Notes under the pieces: generated by a model
Seen by the model: the letters and a program-made list of their open reading frames with translations, nothing else
What the model was told of the DNA's origin: nothing
Database searches by the model: none
Made by a program: the position numbers and the translations under genes
Part shown: positions 35,666 to 45,385 of the stretch, in pieces
Layout: the number at the start of each line of letters is the position of its first letter
Numbering within the stretch: the stretch's first letter is position 1
Assembly (NCBI RefSeq): GCF_902364945.1
Contig: NZ_CABJFS010000011.1
Coordinates: 17,422 to 81,421, forward strand
Origin: Collinsella aerofaciens
GTDB lineage: Bacteria; Actinomycetota; Coriobacteriia; Coriobacteriales; Coriobacteriaceae
Reading direction: 5' to 3'
Length of the DNA: 64,000 bases

Positions 35666-35752
35666 CCAGGTGCCCCAGGTCGCCGCGAAAGAGGAGCGAT
35701 GCGTACTTCTTGTACGCGAGCGACGGTTTGAACGGCGAGATGGGGTGCCTGG
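35666..35752. repeat. Palindromic element family D, copy 2
   Basis: 87 bp, aligned end to end with copy 1 (22155-22241). Shared core GCGAAAGAGGAGCGATGCGTAC and inner hairpin GCGTACTTCTTGTACGC. In the arms GCCGCAGGTTGCC (copy 1) becomes GCCCCAGGTCGCC, and the opposite arm changes from GGCAAGATGCGG to GGCGAGATGGGG, preserving base pairs at two positions. Confidence 0.8.
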
Positions 35753-35773
35753 AATCCGCGCAGCGTCGAGCCA

Positions 35774-35799
35774 TTACGCGGTTTGGTAAAACCGCGTAA
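35774..35799 (-). terminator. Hairpin after phosphoketolase
   Basis: Perfect 11-bp stem TTACGCGGTTT/AAACCGCGTAA with a 4-base loop, 6 bases beyond the xfp stop. No U tract follows, so it may stabilise the message or terminate weakly. Confidence 0.5.
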
Positions 35800-35804
35800 C
35801 TAAG

Positions 35805-38333
35805 TTACTCGTTGTCGCCTGCGGTCATTTGGGTTGCGGAGAGCGTGCCGTCGGCGGCAGTTGCAGCCGCAGCGTCGGGCCAGACCCAGTCAGTGAAGGC
35901 CGGGTGATCGAAGCCCTCGTCGCACGCGAACTCAAATGCCTCGGTGCGGAAAGCCTCCCACTCATCAATCTGCTCGGCAAACTTATCGGCGTCGACCATA
36001 CGCAGCACGTCGGCGGCCAGGGCCCAGCGGTCCATGTTGTTCAGGCGCAGCATGTCGAACGGCGTGGTCGTGGAGCCCTTCTCCTCGTAGCCGTGGACGC
36101 GGAAGGCGTCGTGGCCGGGGCGGTTCCAGATCAGGCGGCGAATCGTGCCGGCATAGGCGTGGAATGCGAAGAGCACGGGCTTCTCACCGCAGCCGAACAG
36201 CTCAGCCCAGCGCTCATCGCTGATGGCCTGGTCGTTCTCGCAGGCGTTCTGGATCTTGAGCAGATCGACCACGTTAACGAACCACACCTTAATGCCTAGC
36301 TCGCGCAGCATGTCGGTTGCAGCCAGGGCCTCGAGCGTCGGCACGTCACCGCACGTGGCAACTACGACGTCAGCCTCGGCGAGCGAGTCGGCAGTCGATG
36401 CCCACTCCCAAGCCGCGACGCCCTCGGCGAGCTCGGCGCAGGCCTCGTCAACCGTCTGGAAGGTCGGGGCGGGCTGCTTGCCGCAGAAAATGGCGTTGAC
36501 GCAGTCGGTGGACTGATAGACGCGCTCGGCCACAGCGAGGGCCATGTTGGCGTCGGCCGGATAGTAAGCATTCACGATATGCGTGTCGTTGGCCTTGTTG
36601 AGCAGCAGGTCGATAAAGCCGGGGTCCTGGTGCGAGAAGCCGTTGTGGTCCTGGCGCCAGACATGGCTCGACAGCAAAATGTTGAGTCCGCTGATGGGAG
36701 CACGCCACGGAATCTCGCGCTTGGTGGCCTCGAGCCACTTGCAGTGCTGGTTGACCATGGAATCGACCACGTGCACAAAGCTCTCGTAGGAGCTCCACAC
36801 GCCGGAGCGTCCGGTGAGCACGTAGGCCTCGAGGAAGCCTTCGCACTGGTGCTCGGACAGCTGCTCGACGACCTTACCGGAGCCGGCCAGCAGCTCGTCG
36901 TTGGCCTCGTCCTCATAGAAGCCGGCGTCCCACTGCTTCTTGGTCACCTTGTAGGCAGCTTGCAGGCGGTTGGACGCGGTCTCGTCGGGGCCAAAGATGC
37001 GGAAATCGTCCATGTTCTTGGCCAGAACGTCGGCAGTGTACTCACCAAAGACGCGAGCGGCCTCGGTGGAGCCCCAGCCGTGACCCTTCTCGGCGACGGG
37101 GATCTCGTGGGCGTAAATATCGGGGAGCTCGAGCGCGCGGCGCACCTTGCCGCCGTTCGCGTTGGGGTTGGCGCCAATGCGCAGCTCGCCGGTTGGCATA
37201 AAGGCCGTCACCTCGGGGCGCACCTGGCCCTCGGGCGTAAAGAGCTCCTCGGGCTTGTAGGAGCGCAGCCACTCGCGCAGTACGCGGAAATGCTCGTGGG
37301 TGTCCTTGGCGCTCGCCAGCGGCACCTGATGGGCGCGCCAGGAGTCCTCGGTCTTCTTGCCGTCGATGTGCTTGGGGCAGGTCCAACCCTTGGGAGTACG
37401 GAACACAATCATGGGGTAGGCAGGGCGGGCCACGGTCTCGCCTGCGGCGGCCTGGGCCTGCGCGGTGGCCTTGATGTCGCAGATCTCGTCAAAGACCTGC
37501 TCAAACAGGGCAGCGAAGCGCGCATGGATGCTCGCGTGGCTCTCGTCGTCAAAGCCGGCGACAAAGAAGTGCGGCTTGTAGCCCATGCCCTCAAAGAACT
37601 TGGTGAGCTCCTCGTCGGACACGCGGGCGAGGATGGTGGGGTTGGCGATCTTGTAACCGTTGAGGTGTAGGATCGGCAGGACGATACCGTCGGTTGCCGG
37701 GTTCACGAGCTTGTTGGACTGCCAAGAGGTGGCAAGCGGACCGGTCTCGGACTCACCGTCGCCCACCACGGCCACGGCCAGCAGGCTCGGGTTGTCCATG
37801 ACGGCGCCGTAGGCGTGGCTGAGCGTGTAGCCGAGCTCGCCGCCCTCGTGGATGGAACCGGGCGTCTCGGGCGCAAAGTGGCTCGGGATGCCGCCGGGAT
37901 AGGAGAACTGGCGGAAGAACTTCTGCAGGCCGGCCTCGTCATTGGTGATGTCGGGGCGGATCTCACGGTAGGTGCCATCGAGCAGCGACTGGGCGGTGCC
38001 AGCAGGGCCACCGTGGCCCGGGCCCATCAAGAAAATGGCGTTCTGGTTGTGATCGGCGATGAGGCGGTTGACATGACCGAACAGGAAGTTGATACCGGGC
38101 GTGGTGCCCCAGTGACCGACCAGACGGTGCTTAACGTCCGGACGACCAAAATCGCGCGTCTCGCCGGTCTTCTCGTCGACAAAGTCGCTGCGCATCAGCG
38201 GGTTGGAGCGAAGGTAAATCTGGCCGACGGACAGGTAGTTCGAGGCGCGCCAATACAGGTCGACACCCTCGAGCTCGGAAGTGGGAACCTCATGTCCCAG
38301 TTTTTGCCACGGCGTTCCCAGTGTTTTAGCCAT
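35805..38333 (-). CDS. xfp: Xylulose-5-phosphate/fructose-6-phosphate phosphoketolase
   Basis: 842 residues, slightly above the 790-830 usual. Thiamine-diphosphate enzyme that splits xylulose-5-P or fructose-6-P to acetyl-P plus an aldose phosphate, the key step of bifid-type fermentation. Landmarks: [50 protein letters not shown], the ThDP site [36 protein letters not shown], and [22 protein letters not shown] with GAAGGGA. Two LacI-type operators lie upstream and the LacI gene is adjacent, so sugar control is likely. Confidence 0.96.
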   Translation of the reverse strand: MAKTLGTPWQKLGHEVPTSELEGVDLYWRASNYLSVGQIYLRSNPLMRSDFVDEKTGETRDFGRPDVKHRLVGHWGTTPGINFLFGHVNRLIADHNQNAIFLMGPGHGGPAGTAQSLLDGTYREIRPDITNDEAGLQKFFRQFSYPGGIPSHFAPETPGSIHEGGELGYTLSHAYGAVMDNPSLLAVAVVGDGESETGPLATSWQSNKLVNPATDGIVLPILHLNGYKIANPTILARVSDEELTKFFEGMGYKPHFFVAGFDDESHASIHARFAALFEQVFDEICDIKATAQAQAAAGETVARPAYPMIVFRTPKGWTCPKHIDGKKTEDSWRAHQVPLASAKDTHEHFRVLREWLRSYKPEELFTPEGQVRPEVTAFMPTGELRIGANPNANGGKVRRALELPDIYAHEIPVAEKGHGWGSTEAARVFGEYTADVLAKNMDDFRIFGPDETASNRLQAAYKVTKKQWDAGFYEDEANDELLAGSGKVVEQLSEHQCEGFLEAYVLTGRSGVWSSYESFVHVVDSMVNQHCKWLEATKREIPWRAPISGLNILLSSHVWRQDHNGFSHQDPGFIDLLLNKANDTHIVNAYYPADANMALAVAERVYQSTDCVNAIFCGKQPAPTFQTVDEACAELAEGVAAWEWASTADSLAEADVVVATCGDVPTLEALAATDMLRELGIKVWFVNVVDLLKIQNACENDQAISDERWAELFGCGEKPVLFAFHAYAGTIRRLIWNRPGHDAFRVHGYEEKGSTTTPFDMLRLNNMDRWALAADVLRMVDADKFAEQIDEWEAFRTEAFEFACDEGFDHPAFTDWVWPDAAAATAADGTLSATQMTAGDNE

Positions 38334-38402
38334 TGTTTATGTCCCTTCGCTGCGCGGTCGCCTTCCGATACGGCAACCTTTCGTTGGGACTAGTATATTT
38401 GC

Positions 38403-38435
38403 TAAAACGTTTTATCATGGTGAAAAAACGTTTTA
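38403..38435 (-). promoter_or_regulatory. Paired LacI-type operators in the xfp promoter
   Basis: Two copies of an AAAACGTTTTA-type palindrome (TAAAACGTTTTA at 38403-38414; AAAAACGTTTTA at 38424-38435), centres 21 bases apart, two helical turns. A candidate -10 (TATACT) lies just downstream, so site 1 sits in the promoter spacer and would block transcription. Confidence 0.75.
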
Positions 38436-38537
38436 TCATCCTGATTTGCCATATGGACAGGCAAAAGCAGACATTCACCTGCGGCATTGTCTGTCACAGG
38501 TACTCCACATTCAATCTGCATGAATTGATAAACGTGT

Positions 38538-39566
38538 TTAGTTGTGTTTAGTAAGCTCGAGCACGCTGTCCTTAACGATAAGCGCCGGCTCCAGAACGAC
38601 CTCTTCGGCACGCCTGCCGCCCCTACCGGCAAGACGCTTGGACATGCAGCCAAAAGCATGCTCGGCGAGCACGCCGGGGTCCTGCTCGATCGCGGTCAAC
38701 GCCGGCTCAAAGAGAACGTCGGCCGCCGAGTTGTCATAGCTCACCACCGAGATATCGCCCGGAATGCTCTTCCCCATCTCATGCAGACGCTTGAGCAGAC
38801 CCAGCGCAATGTTGTCCGAGCTTGCGAACACAGCAGTGGCGTCAGTTGCGAGCACCGCCTCCGAGGCCTCGTAGGCACTCGGAATGTAATACTCACTCTC
38901 GAACTCCAAGCGCGCATCGATGGGCAGCCCCACCTCGCGCAGCGCACGCTCGTAGCCGGCAAGACGCTTACGACCCGTATTGGAACGGCGCGCATTAACC
39001 AAGCAGGCAATACGACGGTGGCCCTGCTCGATTAGATAGCGGGTGGCCATATAGCCGCCCATCTCGTGGTCGAACATCACCTTGTCGCACTCGAGTCCCT
39101 CAATGGCACGGTCAACCATTACCGCCGGGATGGGCAGATGGCTGACTTCTTCGCGCAAAGCGCGGTCGTCCGAGAATTCGTCGCCCACGACCAAGAACAC
39201 GCCATCGACGCCGCGCGTCACCAGCTGGCGCAGGAGCTCTAGATCGTCCTCGGCGCTTCCACCCGAGCTGGTAATAAAGAGCGCGTAGCCGTCCTCGCGG
39301 CAGCGCTTTTCCAGACTGCCAGCGAGCGAGGCAAAAAATCGGCTCTCGATGTTGGGAACGATAAGGCCCAGCGTGCGAGACTCGCGCATGACCAGGCTGC
39401 GCGCGATCTGGTTGGGAACATAGTGGTTGCGCGCCGCGACCTCTTTGATGCGCTTGCGGTTTTCTTCCGAGATGCGACAAGGCCGGTTGTTGAGAACAAG
39501 CGAGACCGACGAGGGGGAAAGCCCCACCTCCTGGGCAATCTGCTTGAGAGTAACTTTGTTGCCCAT
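38538..39566 (-). CDS. LacI-family transcriptional regulator
   Basis: 342 residues from the ATG at 39566 (GGAAGGAG site). LacI HTH at 3-25: VTLKQIAQEVGLSPSSVSLVLN, followed by the hinge helix region NQIARSLVMRESRTLGLIVPNI. Periplasmic-binding-type effector domain with FLVVGDEFSDD, VMVDRAIEG, GGYMATRYLIEQGHRRIACLV and FASSDNIALGLLKRL. Likely binds the paired operators before xfp, 100 bases downstream. The effector sugar cannot be told. Confidence 0.88.
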   Translation of the reverse strand: MGNKVTLKQIAQEVGLSPSSVSLVLNNRPCRISEENRKRIKEVAARNHYVPNQIARSLVMRESRTLGLIVPNIESRFFASLAGSLEKRCREDGYALFITSSGGSAEDDLELLRQLVTRGVDGVFLVVGDEFSDDRALREEVSHLPIPAVMVDRAIEGLECDKVMFDHEMGGYMATRYLIEQGHRRIACLVNARRSNTGRKRLAGYERALREVGLPIDARLEFESEYYIPSAYEASEAVLATDATAVFASSDNIALGLLKRLHEMGKSIPGDISVVSYDNSAADVLFEPALTAIEQDPGVLAEHAFGCMSKRLAGRGGRRAEEVVLEPALIVKDSVLELTKHN

Positions 39567-39675
39567 CTCGCTCCTTCCGAGTATTCGCGCAATCTCTTGA
39601 AAGTATAGCGACCGTCCCTCTACCTCGATGATAAACACTTTACCAATCCGGTAGACGGCTGTTTTATCGCCGCGA

Positions 39676-39741
39676 TTGGTGCAAAGCAACCTGACCCCTT
39701 TGCACCATGTGATGCATTGGGGTCAGGTTACTTTGCACCAA
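39676..39741. repeat. Palindrome upstream of murB (family G)
   Basis: 23-bp arms (TTGGTGCAAAGCAACCTGAC... and its complement with one mismatch) around a 20-base loop that itself repeats TTTGCACCA. Ends 65 bases before the murB start. The CCTGACCCC motif is of the type often carried by REP-like repeats. Confidence 0.85.
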
Positions 39742-39806
39742 ATCCATCCGGGTGGGGTATATTGCATTCGATTGATGAAAACGACCACCATAAGGCGGAT
39801 ATACGT

Positions 39807-40769
39807 ATGCACGAGAATGACTTTTTTAACGAGGACCTGCTCTGCGCGCTCGCTGGCGTTGCCGGCGAGGACAACGTGCTCATGAGCGAGCCCATGCGCG
39901 AGCACACCACGTTTAAGATCGGCGGCCCGGCCGACGTCTTTGTCACGCCCGACACCGAGCAGGGACTCATTGCCACGCTCGATACCTGCTACCGCTGCGA
40001 TCTGCCACTCACCATCGTGGGCAACGGCTCCGACCTGCTCGTCGGCGACAAGGGCATCCGCGGCGTCGTCGTGGCGCTGGGCGAAGGCCTCTCTAACATC
40101 ACCGTCGACGGCACGCATGTTACGGCAGCAGCCGGCGCGCTGCTCTCGGACGTAGCGGCCGCGGCAGCCGAGGCTGGTCTTACCGGCATGGAGCCCATCT
40201 CGGGCATCCCCGGCTCGGTCGGCGGTGCCTGCTACATGAACGCCGGTGCCTACGGCGCCTGCATGGCCGATGTTTTGGAGTCCGTGCGCGTCTATAAGCC
40301 CGCCCGCGTGCTCGACGACGGCACCCGCGGTAGCGGCAATATCATCGAGTTCGATGTCGATGAGCTCAACCTGGGCTATCGTAAGAGCCGCATTGCCGAC
40401 GACGGCTTTATCGTGCTTTCGGCCACCTTCAATCTCGCCCCGGGCAACGCCGCGATGATCAAGGCCGACATGGATGACTACCGCCAACGCCGCGAGGACA
40501 AGCAGCCGCTCGACATGCCGAGCGCCGGCTCCACCTTCAAGCGCCCCGAGGGCTATTTTGCCGGCAAGCTCATCATGGACGCCGGCCTGCGCGGCCATGC
40601 CGTTGGCGGTGCGCAGGTGAGTGAAAAGCACTGCGGCTTCATCGTCAACGCCGATCACGCCACCGCCGCCAACGTCGACGAACTCATCCGCCACATCCAA
40701 GCAACCGTCAAAGACCAATTCGGAGTAGACCTAGAACCAGAAGTCCACCGAGTCGGCGAATTCCTTTAA
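39807..40769 (+). CDS. murB: UDP-N-acetylenolpyruvoylglucosamine reductase
   Basis: 320 residues from the ATG at 39807. FAD enzyme of peptidoglycan synthesis. Motifs: EHTTFKIGGPADVFV, GNGSDLLVGDKGIRGVVV (FAD), GMEPISGIPGSVGGACYMNAGAYG, GYRKSRI, and the catalytic Ser in SAGSTFKRPEGYFAGKLI; EVHRVGEF near the end has the proton-donor Glu. Type II length (short loop). Ribosome site is weak (AAGGCGG at long spacing). Confidence 0.96.
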   Translation: MHENDFFNEDLLCALAGVAGEDNVLMSEPMREHTTFKIGGPADVFVTPDTEQGLIATLDTCYRCDLPLTIVGNGSDLLVGDKGIRGVVVALGEGLSNITVDGTHVTAAAGALLSDVAAAAAEAGLTGMEPISGIPGSVGGACYMNAGAYGACMADVLESVRVYKPARVLDDGTRGSGNIIEFDVDELNLGYRKSRIADDGFIVLSATFNLAPGNAAMIKADMDDYRQRREDKQPLDMPSAGSTFKRPEGYFAGKLIMDAGLRGHAVGGAQVSEKHCGFIVNADHATAANVDELIRHIQATVKDQFGVDLEPEVHRVGEFL

Positions 40770-40770
40770 A

Positions 40771-40793
40771 AAGAAGGCCCCGAAAGGGGCCTT
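40771..40793. terminator. Bidirectional terminator
   Basis: GAAGGCCCC GAAA GGGGCCTTC. The minus-strand side is followed by TTTTTAAA and ends readthrough from the element/hydrolase side; the plus-strand side ends murB. Confidence 0.85.
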
Positions 40794-40844
40794 CACCATA
40801 TTTATTTAGATAACCCAGTCCGGTATGTCGCGCCCCGAACCCGG

Positions 40845-40975
40845 AAGGTCCGGGACTGCGGGCGAGGCATAAGGTTGGTCGCGAGTTCCGCACGCAAAGA
40901 AGGCCACTTAATGTGGCCTTCGTCTTGCGCAGGACTGTAGAGCAGGCAACCTTATGCCTCGCCCGCAGTCCCGGA
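40845..40975. repeat. Palindromic element family B, copy 1
   Basis: Perfect 31-bp arms (start GGTCCGGGACTGCGGGCGAG) flank a 69-base core. The core carries TCGCGAGTTCCGCACG, a hairpin GAAGGCCACTTAATGTGG..., and GCAGGACTGTAGAGCAGG. Copy 2 at 59206-59342 has a core of exactly the same length, with only 7 changes, but unrelated arms. Confidence 0.92.
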
Positions 40976-40996
40976 CCAACTTACTTCAGACCGCAG

Positions 40997-42202
40997 TTAC
41001 GACAGCACCACGCCGCCAAGCCAGCCCCAGCGCACGCCAGAGCCAGTGCCGTAGAACCGAATAAACGCATCAAGTGACTTAGACGTAATGGCGCCCTCGT
41101 TGCTCATAACGATGCCGCCGCCAACATAGATGCCCACGTGTCCGTACAGCAGACCCGGCGTACCGGTTCCGCTGTGCGACGAGTCGGCCACGATCATGCC
41201 CACCTGCAGCGCCGAGCGGTCGGAGCTATAGCACCAGGCGTTGAACATGTCACACGCGTTGCCGCCAAAATAGCCCACGCCGGCATTGCGGAAGACATTG
41301 GTAACCCACGCCGCGCACCAGTTCTGACCCGGCGAAGGCGTGGAGTAGCACGCGTTGACGACGGCCTGCTGCTTGCCCGAGCCGGCATTCTGCTGCGGAG
41401 TTCCGGGCGCATACGATCCACCGCCCGAGCTCGAACCACCCGAGTAGGAATTGTTCTTGTTCGCGGCGGCCGCGGCAGCGGCGGCCTTCCTAGCGGCCTC
41501 CTCGGCCTGGGCGGCAGCGAGAATCTCGGAATCGCGCTGAGCCATGAGCTCCTTGACGTCGTCGGAAAGACCGTTCAGCACGGTCTGGACTTCTTGCTGC
41601 TTGGCCTGCATATCCTGCATCTGAGCCGTCTGCTGGTCCTTGAGTTTCTCCAGGTTGGCCTTTTGTGCTTCGAGCTCGGTCTTCTGCGCGTCGAGCTCAG
41701 CCTGAATCGTCTGGATATCCTCGATGGCATCGCGGTCGCTCTTGTTGATCTTCTCAACGTAATGCGCGTTGGCGACGAGTTCCTCAAACGAGCCAGAGGC
41801 CAGCAGCAGCGACAGGATGTTCGTACCGCCGGACTTGTAGCTGGCGGCCACGCGATCGGAAAGGTCGTTGCGCTTCTTCTTGAGCTCGGCCTTCTTTTCA
41901 TCGATCTGGGCCTGCGTGTCGTCAATCTTGCCCTGGACATTCTCGATGTCGTTGAGGGTCTGGGCATTCTTGTTGGCCAGCGCCGCATACTCATTTGCGA
42001 TGCTGTCGAGCTGGGCCTGAACCTCGTCGAGTTGGGCCTGGGCGGCATTCAATTTATCGGTGGTTTCTTTGGAAGCCTCCGCCGCATGGGCGCGAGTGGG
42101 CAGGCCAAAAAGAACTGCCGCAGAAGCGGCGCCGAACAGGGCCTTAAGGGCAGTGCGGCGCGAGAGCTCCTGGGAAAGGATGGAATCGCTGTTTGGTGAC
42201 AT
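40997..42202 (-). CDS. Secreted coiled-coil peptidoglycan hydrolase (NlpC/P60 or CHAP type)
   Basis: 401 residues. The N terminus LSRRTALKALFGAASAAVLFGL...AHA-A looks like a twin-arginine signal with a cleavage site about residue 40. Residues 45-235 form a long coiled coil of the PcsB type (AAQAQLDEVQAQLDSIANEY..., KKRNDLSDRVAASYKSG, LLLASGSFEELVANAHYVEKI), the FtsEX-interacting module in related hydrolases. After a Gly/Ser linker comes the cysteine peptidase domain, with catalytic Cys in QNWCAAWVTNVFRNAG and His in GHVGIYVGGG. Cleaves peptide stems during cell separation, by family inference. Confidence 0.85.
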   Translation of the reverse strand: MSPNSDSILSQELSRRTALKALFGAASAAVLFGLPTRAHAAEASKETTDKLNAAQAQLDEVQAQLDSIANEYAALANKNAQTLNDIENVQGKIDDTQAQIDEKKAELKKKRNDLSDRVAASYKSGGTNILSLLLASGSFEELVANAHYVEKINKSDRDAIEDIQTIQAELDAQKTELEAQKANLEKLKDQQTAQMQDMQAKQQEVQTVLNGLSDDVKELMAQRDSEILAAAQAEEAARKAAAAAAAANKNNSYSGGSSSGGGSYAPGTPQQNAGSGKQQAVVNACYSTPSPGQNWCAAWVTNVFRNAGVGYFGGNACDMFNAWCYSSDRSALQVGMIVADSSHSGTGTPGLLYGHVGIYVGGGIVMSNEGAITSKSLDAFIRFYGTGSGVRWGWLGGVVLS

Positions 42203-42468
42203 ATGTACTCCGTTACATGCTTATTTATATGTCGCTCAACTCATACATATTAGCGTACATATGGCGCGTCCCAACGATTTCCACGAACGGCAGGAAACTA
42301 CAAGGTCGGCGGCTCGTAAGCAATTGTCAAATTTGAGGTAACAATTGAGCAAGCTCTTATATGAGTACGTTAACATAATCCTCTGCTTTTCCTACAGTGC
42401 ACCATTTGGGCGTCCCCGCCTGCGCTATACTCCCCTCTAGAAGTGTTCCTGATTCGATAGGAGACTAC

Positions 42469-43530
42469 ATGTCCAAAGCACTCGACCCCATAGACACCTG
42501 CGTCCTCGTTACCGGTGGCGCCGGCTTTATCGGCTCGCACACCGTCGTTCAGCTGCTCGAGGGTGGCTACCAGGTCGTCATCGTCGATGATCTCTCCAAC
42601 TCCAGCGCCGTCGCCGTCGACCGCGTCAAGACCATCGTGGGCGACGAAGCCGCCAAGAACCTCACCTTCTACAAGGCCAACGTGCTCGACCGCGATGCGA
42701 TGAACAAGATCTTCGATACCCATCAGATCGACCGTGTCATCCACTTTGCCGGCTTTAAGGCCGTCGGCGAGTCGGTGAGCAAGCCCGTCGAGTACTACCA
42801 CAACAACATCGAGAACACCCTGGTGCTCATCGACGTCATGCGCAACCATGGCTGCAAGTCCATCATCTTCTCGAGCTCCTCGACCGTCTACGGCGACCCG
42901 GACAACCCGCCCGTCACCGAGGAAGACCCCAAGAAGCCCGCAACCAACCCCTATGGCTGGACCAAGTGGATGATCGAGCAGATCCTTATGGACGTCCACA
43001 CCGCCGACCCCGAGTGGGACGTCGTGCTGCTCCGTTACTTCAACCCCATCGGCGCTCATCCGTCGGGCCTGATCGGCGAGGACCCCAAGGGCATCCCCAA
43101 CAACCTGGTGCCCTATGTCGCCCAGGTCGCCGTGGGCAAGCTCGAGGCCGTTCAGGTCTATGGCAACGACTACCCCACCCCCGACGGCACCGGCGTGCGC
43201 GACTACATCCACGTGTGCGATCTGGCCTCTGGTCACGTTGCCGCCCTTAACTGGATGAACGGCAAAACCGGCGTCGAGATCTTTAACCTGGGCACCGGCA
43301 CCGGCACCTCGGTACTCGAGGTCGTCGCCGCCTTCTCCAAGGCTTGTGGCAAGGAGCTGCCCTACGTGATCCGCGAGCGCCGCGCCGGCGACATCGCTGC
43401 CAACTGGTGCGATGCCTCCAAGGCCGAGCGCATGATGGGCTGGAAGGCCCAGTACGACATCGCGGACATGTGCCGCGATAGCTGGAACTGGCAGAGCCAC
43501 AACCCCAACGGCTTCGCCGACGCCGAGTAG
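42469..43530 (+). CDS. galE: UDP-glucose 4-epimerase
   Basis: 353 residues from the ATG at 42469 (GATAGGAGA site). Extended SDR: NAD motif VLVTGGAGFIGSHT, VIHFAGFKAVGESV, SSSSTVYG, catalytic YGWTK, and RYFNPIGAHPSGLIGEDPKGIPNNLVPYVAQVA typical of GalE. Interconverts UDP-galactose and UDP-glucose for the Leloir pathway and envelope sugars. Single gene with its own terminator. Confidence 0.97.
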   Translation: MSKALDPIDTCVLVTGGAGFIGSHTVVQLLEGGYQVVIVDDLSNSSAVAVDRVKTIVGDEAAKNLTFYKANVLDRDAMNKIFDTHQIDRVIHFAGFKAVGESVSKPVEYYHNNIENTLVLIDVMRNHGCKSIIFSSSSTVYGDPDNPPVTEEDPKKPATNPYGWTKWMIEQILMDVHTADPEWDVVLLRYFNPIGAHPSGLIGEDPKGIPNNLVPYVAQVAVGKLEAVQVYGNDYPTPDGTGVRDYIHVCDLASGHVAALNWMNGKTGVEIFNLGTGTGTSVLEVVAAFSKACGKELPYVIRERRAGDIAANWCDASKAERMMGWKAQYDIADMCRDSWNWQSHNPNGFADAE

Positions 43531-43552
43531 CAAAAACCTACATACCGCTCTT

Positions 43553-43586
43553 GCCCCGATCTCACGTTGTGAGGTCGGGGCTTTTT
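43553..43586 (+). terminator. Intrinsic terminator of galE
   Basis: Stem GCCCCGATCTCAC/GTGAGGTCGGGGC followed by TTTTT. Confidence 0.9.
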
Positions 43587-43636
43587 CATGGCATGTAACC
43601 ATTCGCCGAAAATCGACCAACTTTTTTATCTTGCCT

Positions 43637-43665
43637 GTACATGTTTAAACAACATGTTTTACAAT
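43637..43665 (+). promoter_or_regulatory. malQ promoter with palindromic operator
   Basis: -10 TACAAT at 43660-43665. The palindrome ACATGTTTAAACAACATGT (43639-43657) covers the -35 region and spacer. It contains the reverse complement of GTTGTTTAAAC, an 11-mer also present in the other sugar-gene promoters at 52582, 53552 and 53674. Confidence 0.65.
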
Positions 43666-43750
43666 AGGCGTATCGAATCAGAACATCGGAGGCGGACTGC
43701 ACACCCATCGGCAGGCCGACCCCACAACAAGAAGGTTGGTGAGCGCATTC

Positions 43751-45256
43751 ATGGAGCGTGCAAGCGGCGTCCTCATGCCCGTCTCATCTCTGCCCGGACC
43801 ATACGGAATCGGCGGCTTTGGCTGGAATGCCTACGACTTCGTCGATTTTCTCGCCTCGTGCAAACAACATTACTGGCAGATTCTGCCCCTTACGACGACC
43901 AGCTATGGCGATTCGCCCTATCAGTCGTTCTCGGCCCGCGCAGGCAACTCCAACTTTATCGACTTTGCCGAGCTTATCGAGGCAGGGTATCTGGAGCAGC
44001 GCGATATCGATGGCGTGTATCTGGGATCCGACCCCAGCAATGTCGACTACGGTGCCATCTTTGGTGGCCGCCGTCAGATTCTCGACCGCGCCGCCGAGCG
44101 CTTTGCTGCCGACAAGCCGGCCGATTTCGATGACTTTATCCAGGCCAACGAGGACTGGCTCATCCCCTACTGTGAGTTCATGACCGTCAAAGAGGAGTGC
44201 GGTCTCAAGGCGTTTTGGGAGTGGCCCGCGGAGCTCCGCACCCGCGGCGAGGCTTCCGCCAAGGTCTGCGCCGACCATCCGGCGCGTATGCTCTACCACC
44301 AGATGACGCAGTACTTCTTCGATCGCCAGTGGAGCCGCCTCAAGGCCTATGCCAACGAGCGCGACATTCTCATCATCGGCGACCTGCCCATCTATGTCTC
44401 GCGTGACTCCGTCGAGATGTGGGCGACGCCTGAGCTCTTTAAGATCGACACCGCCGGCAATCCCGTGAGCGTCGCCGGCACGCCGCCCGACCAGTTCTCG
44501 GCCACCGGCCAGTACTGGGGCAACCCCATCTACGACTGGGACGCCATGGAGTCCGACGGCTTCTCCTGGTGGGAGGGCCGCATTCGCGCCGCCCTCGACA
44601 TGTACGACGTCATCCGCCTGGATCACTTCCGCGGCTTCGAGGCCTATTGGGAGGTGCCGTTCTCCTCGCCCGATTCGTCCTACGGTTCGTGGACGCAGGG
44701 TCCCGGCCTCAAGTTCTTCAAGACGCTCGAGGAAAAGCTCGGCACGCTGCCCATCATCGCCGAGGACCTGGGCTTCCTCACCCCCGGCGTCATCGACATG
44801 CGCGACAACTCGGGCTTCCCCGGCATGAAGATCCTGCAGTTTGCCTTTGAGGGCACCAACTCGTACTACCTGCCGCATAACTACATCGCCAACACCGTCG
44901 CCTATGTGGGCACCCACGATAACGAGACGGCGCGCGGTTGGTTTGAGGGAACGGCCACCCCGCGTCAGCGCGAGCAGGCAGCCCTGTACACCCATCAGCA
45001 GGCCGGCGAACCCATGGCAGATGCACTCAATCGCACCATCGCCGCCAGCGTGAGCGACACGTGCATCTACACCATGCAGGACCTGCTCAACTTGGGCAAC
45101 GAGGCGCGCATCAACACCCCTGCCACGTTGGGCGGCAACTGGACCTGGCGCATGCTCGACGGCGCCATCACCCGCGAGCTCGAGCACAAACTCACCGACT
45201 GGACCGAGACCTACTTCCGCATCCCGTCGGAAGCCGAAATCGAGCTTCCTCAATAG
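43751..45256 (+). CDS. malQ: 4-alpha-glucanotransferase (amylomaltase)
   Basis: 501 residues, the usual bacterial length. GH77 enzyme that disproportionates maltodextrins. Seen: RASGVLMPVSSLPGPYGIGGFG, YWQILPLTTTSYGDSPYQSFSA, GDLPIYVSRDSVEMWATPELF, the nucleophile region VIRLDHFRGFEAYWEVP, the acid/base Glu in IIAEDLGFLTPGV, and YVGTHDNETARGWF. Start could also be TTG or GTG a few codons earlier; the ATG at 43751 has GGTGAG at good spacing. Followed 129 bases later by glgP in the same orientation. Confidence 0.96.
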   Translation: MERASGVLMPVSSLPGPYGIGGFGWNAYDFVDFLASCKQHYWQILPLTTTSYGDSPYQSFSARAGNSNFIDFAELIEAGYLEQRDIDGVYLGSDPSNVDYGAIFGGRRQILDRAAERFAADKPADFDDFIQANEDWLIPYCEFMTVKEECGLKAFWEWPAELRTRGEASAKVCADHPARMLYHQMTQYFFDRQWSRLKAYANERDILIIGDLPIYVSRDSVEMWATPELFKIDTAGNPVSVAGTPPDQFSATGQYWGNPIYDWDAMESDGFSWWEGRIRAALDMYDVIRLDHFRGFEAYWEVPFSSPDSSYGSWTQGPGLKFFKTLEEKLGTLPIIAEDLGFLTPGVIDMRDNSGFPGMKILQFAFEGTNSYYLPHNYIANTVAYVGTHDNETARGWFEGTATPRQREQAALYTHQQAGEPMADALNRTIAASVSDTCIYTMQDLLNLGNEARINTPATLGGNWTWRMLDGAITRELEHKLTDWTETYFRIPSEAEIELPQ

Positions 45257-45385
45257 GAGCTACCGCGCCCGACCCCTCCCCACCGTGCGGACGCGCTTGC
45301 TTTTTCCCGCGCGAGGCCACCCCAATCCCCTCGCGCGGGCTTCTTATGAATTGCAGACATGAAACAACCCATCACAGGAGAAAAC

